From positions 1 to 12,226 of the forward strand of contig DAOWDD010000004.1 in NCBI GenBank assembly GCA_030639215.1: a stretch of 12,226 nucleotides of DNA, in the 5' to 3' direction. The stretch comes from Dehalococcoidia bacterium (GTDB lineage: Bacteria; Chloroflexota; Dehalococcoidia; Dehalococcoidales; UBA5760). Under the pieces are notes generated by a model that had not been told where the DNA came from, did not search any database, and saw only the letters and a program-made list of their open reading frames with translations. How positions within the stretch are numbered: position 1 is the first letter of the stretch; each line of letters starts with the position of its first letter. Position numbers and translations under genes: made by a program. Below are positions 7,191 through 12,226 of this stretch, in pieces.

Positions 7191-7250
7191 GATTTGATTC
7201 GATTTGATTCGATTTGAATCCATTTGATTCGGTTTGAATTTGTTTGAATC
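7191..7250. repeat. Six-unit 10-bp tandem array upstream of the infC promoter
   Basis: Imperfect head-to-tail copies of GATTTGATTC start every 10 bp from 7191 to 7241. Units 1 and 2 are identical, and later units differ at one to four bases. Each unit contains TTGATT or TTGAAT at unit bases 4-9, so -35-like hexamers recur once per helical turn, and T-rich tracts are also in phase. The array lies directly upstream of the infC promoter. With the 25-bp array it fills nearly all of the 309-bp gap between thrS and infC. Confidence 0.9.
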
Positions 7251-7259
7251 CGTAAAAAT

Positions 7260-7288
7260 TTGATTACTGCGCGTTAATGTGCTATATT
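7260..7288 (+). promoter_or_regulatory. Sigma-70 promoter for the infC-rpmI-rplT-pheS-pheT operon
   Basis: TTGATT (-35, 7260-7265) and TATATT (-10, 7283-7288) are separated by an ideal 17-bp spacer. TGC at 7280-7282 adds an extended -10 TGn. Transcription would start near 7295, only about 29 nt before the proposed infC start, too short a leader for an L20-binding structure of the Bacillus kind. This is the best promoter match in the window. Confidence 0.65.
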
Positions 7289-7312
7289 CCTGTCTGTAAT
7301 AAGCTGTTCTTG

Positions 7313-7326
7313 TAAGAAGGGGAATT
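7313..7326 (+). promoter_or_regulatory. infC ribosome binding site with ATT start codon
   Basis: TAAGAAGGGGA (7313-7323) matches the full anti-Shine-Dalgarno complement TAAGGAGGTGA at 9 of 11 positions and abuts ATT at 7324. The in-frame TAA at 7300-7302 and the absence of any ATG, GTG or TTG before 7387 force a non-standard start. ATA at 7333, 12 nt after the GAAGG core, is the alternative. Confidence 0.6.
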
Positions 7327-7875
7327 AAAGAAATAGTTAAAAAACTTCGTACCAATGAGAGAATTATAGCCAGAGAAGTTCGTCTTGTGGGGGAGAAGGG
7401 AGAGCAGTTGGGTATAATGACCTTACAGCAGGCACGAGAGGTAGCAGAGCGACAGAACCTTGACTTGGTTGAGGTAGCACCTACTGCAGCACCCCCGGTA
7501 TGTCGCCTCCTTGACTACGGAAAGTACAAGTACGAGCAAGCCAAGAAGGAGCGTGAGGCCAAGAAGAGTCAGCGGGTATCACTCCTCAGAGAGATCCGCT
7601 TTCGGCCTAGGATTGATAACCATGATTTTGAGGCCAAGGCAAGGTCAGTGAGGAAACTGCTGGAAGAGGGAGACAAGGTTAAGATTACTGTTATGTTCAG
7701 AGGGCGTGAAATAGTGCACCCTGCGATTGGCTTGAAGCTGCTGCATCGGATGGCAGACTTATTAAAAGAGTCGGCTTCTATTGAAAAACAACCGCTACTA
7801 TATGGCAAGCGAATGATTATGATATTATCACCGATAGCGGTGCAAAAAACCAGAATAAAGGAAGGTGTGGAGTAA
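7324..7875 (+). CDS. infC: Translation initiation factor IF-3, probable ATT start
   Basis: IF3 binds the 30S subunit, prevents 50S joining and proofreads the start codon. From ATT 7324 the protein has 183 residues, normal for the family. The conserved N-terminal run LRTNERIIAREVRLVGEKGE (residues 8-27) lies before the first GTG (7387), so that GTG cannot be the true start. The N-domain continues to PPVCRLLDYGKYKYE (57-71), a lysine-rich linker follows, and the C-domain begins near EIRFRPRID (90-98) with FRGREIVH at 125-132. E. coli infC also begins with ATT, and discrimination against that codon by IF3 gives autoregulation; the same logic is inferred here. ATA 7333, giving 180 residues, cannot be excluded. 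It is followed by rpmI 7 nt after the stop. Confidence 0.9.
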   Translation: MKEIVKKLRTNERIIAREVRLVGEKGEQLGIMTLQQAREVAERQNLDLVEVAPTAAPPVCRLLDYGKYKYEQAKKEREAKKSQRVSLLREIRFRPRIDNHDFEAKARSVRKLLEEGDKVKITVMFRGREIVHPAIGLKLLHRMADLLKESASIEKQPLLYGKRMIMILSPIAVQKTRIKEGVE

Positions 7876-7882
7876 GCGTAGG

Positions 7883-8083
7883 ATGCCAAAGATTAAGACA
7901 CACAAAGGGGCGCAGCGCCGCTTCCATATTACCGGGAGCGGCAAAATAATGCGGGTTAAGGTCGGCAAGAGCCACCTTCGTCGTCGCAAGACAAGACGGG
8001 CTAAAGGCCTTTACGATGAAACAATACCAGTAAGCACCAGCGACAGGGTCCGCATAAAAAGACTCTTGCCCTACGGGGTTTGA
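7883..8083 (+). CDS. rpmI: Large ribosomal subunit protein L35 (bL35)
   Basis: Small, very basic 50S protein of 66 residues, the usual length. The sequence opens with MPKIKTHKGAQRRF and continues GSGKIMRVKVGKSHLRRRKTR, both hallmarks of L35. The ATG at 7883 is chosen because it begins this conserved sequence; a GTG at 7865 in the same frame would add six unlikely residues overlapping infC. GGAG at 7869-7872, within the end of infC, is 10 nt from the ATG and suggests coupled translation. It is the second gene of the infC-rpmI-rplT block found in most bacteria. Confidence 0.95.
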   Translation: MPKIKTHKGAQRRFHITGSGKIMRVKVGKSHLRRRKTRRAKGLYDETIPVSTSDRVRIKRLLPYGV

Positions 8084-8100
8084 CTGCATAGGAGGGTATT

Positions 8101-8460
8101 TTGTCACGAGTCAAGCGAGGTGTGACCGGTCATCACCGACATAAAAAGGTATTAGCCCTAACCAAAGGGCATAGAGCAACCAAACACTCCCTTTACCGCC
8201 GTGCTCATGAGTCTATGCTTAAGTCCTTGAGCTATGCCTATAGCCACCGTCGTAAGCGCAAGGGCGACATGAGGCGTTTGTGGATTTTGCGGGTTAACGC
8301 TGCCAGCAGAATTCAGGGCCTTACCTATTCTCAGCTTATGGACGGCTTAAACAAGGCAGGAGTGGCTATTAACCGCAAGATGTTAGCTGACATGGCAGTG
8401 AAGGAGACTGAAGCCTTTAACCATTTAGTAATCACAGCCAAAGCGCAGGTCCAGCACTGA
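8101..8460 (+). CDS. rplT: Large ribosomal subunit protein L20 (bL20), TTG start
   Basis: Early-assembly 50S protein that binds 23S rRNA; in several bacteria it also represses its own operon. It has 119 residues, the standard length, beginning SRVKRGVTGHHRHKKVL after the initiator and containing the typical YRRAHESMLKSLSYAYSHRRKRKGDMR and RLWILRVNAASR segments. Homology fixes the start at TTG 8101, since MxRVKRG is the conserved N-terminus, and no ATG or GTG is available nearby. A strong TAGGAGGG (8089-8096) sits 4 nt upstream and may compensate for the weak codon. It lies 17 bp after rpmI and 112 bp before pheS. Confidence 0.95.
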   Translation: MSRVKRGVTGHHRHKKVLALTKGHRATKHSLYRRAHESMLKSLSYAYSHRRKRKGDMRRLWILRVNAASRIQGLTYSQLMDGLNKAGVAINRKMLADMAVKETEAFNHLVITAKAQVQH

Positions 8461-8484
8461 AAGACGAAGCTGCTTGGAAAAGAT

Positions 8485-8521
8485 AAAGTGCGGTGTTGCT
8501 ATCCATTGCTAGCCGCACTTT
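8485..8521 (+). terminator. Perfect 9-bp stem-loop between rplT and pheS
   Basis: AAAGTGCGG (8485-8493) and CCGCACTTT (8513-8521) are exact reverse complements. A T-G wobble inside leaves a 17-nt loop. The 3' arm ends TTT but only CTGTTAGTAT follows, so it is at best a weak intrinsic terminator. It could reduce read-through from ribosomal protein genes into pheST, or protect or process the mRNA. No convincing promoter for pheS lies after it. Confidence 0.45.
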
Positions 8522-8572
8522 CTGTTAGTATCGGATATGTTAATTCGCCCGCAGGCTAGGAAGACGGGAAGT

Positions 8573-9613
8573 ATGATAAGCCGGCTTGAGCAACTAAAAT
8601 TAGATGCCCTGAGGGAGTTAGACTTAATTACCGGTGCCAAGGAGCTGGAGCTCTGGCGAGTTAATTGCCTGGGCAAGAAGAGTGAGCTAACCAATATTCT
8701 ACGTAGTTTATCTTCATTAGCTGTTGAAGAGAGGAAATCGGTTGGCGCTGCGGCTAACCGTGTTAGGGCTGAACTGGAGAACGGGCTAACCCAGAAAAAG
8801 TGCGCCCTGCGAGAGATACAACTGGCAGCGGCAGCCAGAGAAGAAGATGTTGATGTTACCCTGCCCGGACGCCCCTTACTCACCGGTCGCCTGCACCCCA
8901 TTACTGAGACAATCTATGAGGTTTGTGAGATATTTAATTCCATGGGCTTTCAGGTAACGGAAGGGCCGGATGTAGAATGGAATTACTATAACTTCGAGGC
9001 ATTGAATATCCCTGACGACCACCCGGCCCGTGATGTAATGTCAACCTCCTGGGTCGATATCGAAGCAGACAAGGACAGAGGCCCGATGCTGTTGCGTACT
9101 CACACTACCTCGGTAACCGCCAGGGTAGTTGAGTCCAGAGAACCCCCGATAAGAGTAGTCGAGCCGGGCAAGGTCTATCGCTATGAAGCTACTGATGCTA
9201 CCCACACTCCGATGTTCCATCAGATAGATGGTCTAGCTATTGATAAGGGTATTACTATGGCTGACTTAAAAGGGACGCTCTACGAATTTGCCCGCCGCTT
9301 TTTTGGAGAAGACAGGGGGGTACGTTTCCGCTGCGATTATTTTCCCTTCGTTGAACCGGGAGTTGAGATGGCTATTGAATGTTTGGTCTGCAACGGCAAG
9401 GGGTGCCGCCTTTGCGGCAATACCGGCTGGATAGAAATACTGGGTGCCGGAATGGCACACCCCCAGGTGCTCAAGCGTGGCGATATTGACCCGGAGACAT
9501 ATTCCGGTTTTGCCTTTGGTATGGGTATTGACCGGTTACCTATGCTCCGTTATGGAATAGACGACATCAGGCTATTTTATAGTAACGACCTTAGGTTCTT
9601 ATCCCAGTTTTAG
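8573..9613 (+). CDS. pheS: Phenylalanine--tRNA ligase alpha subunit
   Basis: Catalytic subunit of the (alpha-beta)2 class II PheRS. From ATG 8573 it has 346 residues, in the normal range. An N-terminal coiled-coil arm (about 1-90) contains [22 protein letters not shown] begins at 97, [15 protein letters not shown] at 131, HTTSVTAR at 177-184, motif 2 [13 protein letters not shown] at 199, FHQIDGL at 215, FPFVEP at 257-262 and motif 3 [10 protein letters not shown] at 312-321. Four cysteines (270, 273, 278, 281; CxxC-4-CxxC) form a zinc-knuckle-like insertion seen in many Gram-positive-type PheS and absent from E. coli. An in-frame ATG at 8537 would add 12 residues; 8573 is preferred for TAGGAAG at 9 nt and for homologous N-terminal length. 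Confidence 0.95.
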   Translation: MISRLEQLKLDALRELDLITGAKELELWRVNCLGKKSELTNILRSLSSLAVEERKSVGAAANRVRAELENGLTQKKCALREIQLAAAAREEDVDVTLPGRPLLTGRLHPITETIYEVCEIFNSMGFQVTEGPDVEWNYYNFEALNIPDDHPARDVMSTSWVDIEADKDRGPMLLRTHTTSVTARVVESREPPIRVVEPGKVYRYEATDATHTPMFHQIDGLAIDKGITMADLKGTLYEFARRFFGEDRGVRFRCDYFPFVEPGVEMAIECLVCNGKGCRLCGNTGWIEILGAGMAHPQVLKRGDIDPETYSGFAFGMGIDRLPMLRYGIDDIRLFYSNDLRFLSQF

Positions 9614-9658
9614 CTACTGGGCAATAGCAACAGCAGAGTCTTACCCAGGTCAAAAAGA

Positions 9659-12061
9659 ATGAAAATCTCACTCAAGTGGCTTCGAGAATATGTAGACATC
9701 ACCCTCTCTCCACACGAATTAGCCAATCGGTTGACGATGGCCGGCACCGAGACCGAGGGGATACAGTTTATTGGCGAAAACTGGGCAGGCATTGTTATCG
9801 GTGAGATAACTGCTATTAATCCCCATCCCAATGCTGACCGACTCAAGCTGGTCACCATAGATTTAGGTAGTGGGCAGACGACTGTTGTCTGCGGAGCACC
9901 GAACATTAGAATTGGTAGTAAGGTAGCCTTTGCCCCGGTCGGCACCCAGCTTATTGATGGTCACAGTGGCAAGTCACTCCGCTTGAAATCCGCCAAGATT
10001 CGCGGTGTTACCTCCAACGGCATGGCCTGCTCAGAAAAAGAACTGGGTATCTCTGATAACCACGAGGGAATTATAATCCTGCCTGATGAAGCACCGATAA
10101 GCACACCACTAGCTGATTACCTGGGTGACGTTATTTACGACCTGGCGATAACAGCTAATCGACCTGACTGCCTGTCGATAATCGGTATAGCTAGAGAGGT
10201 CGCTGCCCTGACCGGACAAAAGCTGCATCCCCCCGATATCAACTATGAAGAAGCAACATCTCCCATCGAGCAACAAATCTCAGTAGAAATTACCGCTCCC
10301 GAGCTATGTTCCAGATATTGTGCCAGTCTAATCACCGGAATAAGAGTCGCTGAGTCCCCCTGGTGGCTGCAACAGCGACTCCTGAAATGCGGTATGCGCC
10401 CGATAAATAACATCGTAGATATTACCAACTACGTTATGCTGGAACATGGTCAGCCCCTACACGCCTTTGACTATGACCAGATTCAAGGTAGAGGGATTAT
10501 CGTACGTCGAGCCGTTGCCGATGAAAGGATAACCACCCTTGACGGACTGGAACGGACCCTTTCTTCCAATATGCTGGTCATTGCCGATAAGGAAAGGGCA
10601 GCGGCTATCGCCGGTATTATGGGCGGCATTGATAGTGAGGTTACCGACGGGACAACCTCAATACTGCTGGAAGCAGCCAACTTCAACCCTGCCAGCATTC
10701 ATCATACCGGTAGCGCATTACACCTACCCAGTGAAGCCTGTATCCGGTTCGAGAGGGGAATTCGCCCGGAACTGGTACCGGGGGCACTTAGGAAAGCCAC
10801 CAAACTCATCATAGAGCTAGCCGGCGGTAAGGCGGCTAAAGGACTGGTTGATGTCTATCCCGGCAGGCAGGAGCAGGAGCCGATACTGCTACCAACTGAC
10901 AAAATAAGGAGCCTTTTAGGTGTTAATCTCAGTACTGACCAGATAGTAGCAGCGTTGACTCCCCTCGGTTTTACTTGCAAGATAGAAACACAGCCCTCAG
11001 GGGTCTGGGCTACCACCCCTTACTGGCGAAGCGACATCAACCAGGCGGTTGACCTTATTGAAGAGGTAGCCCGTATCATCGGCTACGACAAGATACCCAC
11101 CACCCTGCTCGGCACGACGCTGCCCAGCCAGAGCCCTGAACCGATGGTCAACCTGAAACAACGAATAAGGTGCAGCCTCACCGGTTACGGATTCCAGGAG
11201 ACAGTTACCTATTCGCTAACCGGTCTAGAGATGCTCAAGAAGCTGCTTCCGGAGAATTCCCTCGAACCGCCCTCTATCCGTATGGCTAACCCGATGACGG
11301 CGGAGCAGGAATACCTGCGCCCCAACCTGCGGGCTAACCTCTTAACCACGCTTTGCTCAAACAGAAAACATGAAGACGGTGGCATCAGAATCTTTGAACT
11401 GGGTAAGGTATATCTCCCCAGGCAGAAGGACCTACCCGATGAACCCGAGGTCCTTTGTGCTCTACTAAGTGGCTCTAGACAGGGCAAATCCTGGCACGAC
11501 GGGAATAGCCTAGTCGACTTCTACGATGCCAAGGGAACGGTCGAAGGCCTACTCCATCGGTTAGTGACAAATCCCGATTTTGAGAAGGGCAGCGACGCCA
11601 GCCTGCACCCCAACAAGCAGGCAGCCATTGTCATTTCCGGTAACAAGCTGGGCGTCGTCGGTGAGCTTCATCCCAGGGTTCGGGAAGCCTTTGATATCTC
11701 CGAGGCCACCTACCTCTTTGAAGTCAATGTCACCGCCCTCTTACCCTTTACCACCGGTCATAAAATGTTCCGGCCCATACCCCGCTTTCCAGCGGTAGTA
11801 AGAGACATTGCCTTGATAGTGGACAGCGGAGTGACCCACTACAGTATACAGAGTAACATTGAAGGCTTCCCTCTGGTGGCCGGGGTTACTGTATTTGACG
11901 TCTACTCCGGTAGTCAGGTCCCCCGGGGCAAGAAGTCCCTTGCCTACCGGATTACCTTCCAGTCACCAGATCATACCTTAACCGATGACGAGGTTAATCA
12001 GGTTCAGCAGCAAATCATGGACAAGCTATCCCGAGAGCTAGGCGCTACCCTGCGTAGCTAA
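9659..12061 (+). CDS. pheT: Phenylalanine--tRNA ligase beta subunit
   Basis: Editing and tRNA-binding subunit of PheRS, 800 residues, full length. Domains in order: N-terminal MKISLKWLREYVD, a tRNA-binding OB-fold (about 40-150, with NPHPNADRLKLV and GAPNIR), the B3/B4 editing domain (about 205-385, with NNIVDITNYVM and HGQPLHAFDYD), B5 (about 405-475, ending PYWRSDI), an inactive synthetase-like core (about 480-690, including ELGKVY) and the C-terminal anticodon-binding FDX-ACB domain (about 706-800, RFPAVVRDIALIV). It starts at ATG, 45 nt after pheS, with only a weak AGGT 8 nt upstream. Its stop is 7 bp from the stop of the convergent downstream gene, leaving almost no room for a separate terminator. 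Confidence 0.97.
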   Translation: MKISLKWLREYVDITLSPHELANRLTMAGTETEGIQFIGENWAGIVIGEITAINPHPNADRLKLVTIDLGSGQTTVVCGAPNIRIGSKVAFAPVGTQLIDGHSGKSLRLKSAKIRGVTSNGMACSEKELGISDNHEGIIILPDEAPISTPLADYLGDVIYDLAITANRPDCLSIIGIAREVAALTGQKLHPPDINYEEATSPIEQQISVEITAPELCSRYCASLITGIRVAESPWWLQQRLLKCGMRPINNIVDITNYVMLEHGQPLHAFDYDQIQGRGIIVRRAVADERITTLDGLERTLSSNMLVIADKERAAAIAGIMGGIDSEVTDGTTSILLEAANFNPASIHHTGSALHLPSEACIRFERGIRPELVPGALRKATKLIIELAGGKAAKGLVDVYPGRQEQEPILLPTDKIRSLLGVNLSTDQIVAALTPLGFTCKIETQPSGVWATTPYWRSDINQAVDLIEEVARIIGYDKIPTTLLGTTLPSQSPEPMVNLKQRIRCSLTGYGFQETVTYSLTGLEMLKKLLPENSLEPPSIRMANPMTAEQEYLRPNLRANLLTTLCSNRKHEDGGIRIFELGKVYLPRQKDLPDEPEVLCALLSGSRQGKSWHDGNSLVDFYDAKGTVEGLLHRLVTNPDFEKGSDASLHPNKQAAIVISGNKLGVVGELHPRVREAFDISEATYLFEVNVTALLPFTTGHKMFRPIPRFPAVVRDIALIVDSGVTHYSIQSNIEGFPLVAGVTVFDVYSGSQVPRGKKSLAYRITFQSPDHTLTDDEVNQVQQQIMDKLSRELGATLRS

Positions 12062-12068
12062 AATCAAA

Positions 12069-12226
12069 CTAACTCGACAAGGCAGACAGCCCCTCGTCGA
12101 TAAGCTCCTTGAGCCTTCCCGCTATCGCTGCTCGCGGCACAAGCTGCGATTCCCTTTCGGAGCGTCTCTTTCCCTCACCACTATCCTGCTTCAGAGTACG
12201 CCGGCTAACGGTAACCCGAATCGGTA
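12069..12226 (-). CDS. C-terminal end of a probable prolyl-tRNA synthetase (partial)
   Basis: An open frame enters from the right edge and ends at TAG (plus-strand CTA at 12069-12071). The visible 51 residues begin PIRVTVSRRTLKQDSGEGKR and end LKELIDEGLSALSS. The pattern IRVTVSxRTL...GEGKRRSERE..LVP resembles the last strands and helix of the class IIa anticodon-binding domain, best fitting ProRS (proS). Glycyl- or histidyl-type relatives are less likely. Most of the gene lies outside the window, so the assignment is moderate. A third synthetase fits the neighbourhood. Confidence 0.55.
   Translation of the reverse strand, partial: PIRVTVSRRTLKQDSGEGKRRSERESQLVPRAAIAGRLKELIDEGLSALSS

Noticed and set aside
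6961..7250. Replication-origin or plasmid iterons
   Set aside because: The repeats start inside thrS and lie within a conserved translation cluster. No rep, dnaA or par gene and no DnaA-box cluster is seen.
7146..7355. Minus-strand ORF across the repeats
   Set aside because: Its low-complexity Asn/Ser/Lys-rich peptide is produced by the 10-bp array, and it overlaps the infC promoter and start.
8537..8572. Upstream pheS start at ATG 8537
   Set aside because: Poor ribosome binding site and 12 extra residues not expected for PheS; ATG 8573 has TAGGAAG at good spacing.

Overview
The window looks like a chromosomal housekeeping segment of a bacterium, probably a member of the Chloroflexota (Dehalococcoidia-like). 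I infer this from the gene run thrS-infC-rpmI-rplT-pheS-pheT, the zinc-type L28, the GAF-GGDEF-HD-GYP protein next to pilT, moderate GC content, and mixed ATG/GTG/TTG/ATT starts. No ribosomal RNA is present to settle the taxonomy. I see no mobile element, CRISPR array, tRNA or prophage gene.

Layout: (1) Bases 1-2911 (+) hold a 5'-truncated cyclic-di-GMP enzyme with GAF, GGDEF and HD-GYP domains, a possible 34-residue overlapping ORF, and pilT, the type IV pilus retraction ATPase. (2) Bases 2988-4619 (-) hold a FakA/YloV-type fatty acid kinase subunit, convergent with pilT. (3) The divergent intergenic region 4620-4857 carries a perfect 20-bp palindrome and a second inverted repeat that overlaps likely -10 boxes; rpmB follows on the + strand. 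(4) A leader of about 150 nt, with an extended -10 box at one end and a terminator-like hairpin at the other, precedes thrS. (5) The 3' end of thrS dissolves into a nine-unit 25-bp tandem array. A six-unit 10-bp array follows, then a strong promoter. (6) That promoter serves infC-rpmI-rplT-pheS-pheT. infC has no ATG, GTG or TTG start and apparently begins at ATT. (7) The window ends inside the 3' end of a convergent gene that resembles a prolyl-tRNA synthetase.

Functionally, the right two thirds form a translation cluster: three class II aminoacyl-tRNA synthetases (Thr, Phe, probably Pro), initiation factor IF3 and ribosomal proteins L28, L35 and L20. The left end suggests surface or pilus behaviour under c-di-GMP control. 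I found no clearly new multi-gene system. The most notable signals are the two adjacent minisatellites between thrS and infC, the phasing of -35-like hexamers upstream of the infC promoter, and the non-canonical infC start.
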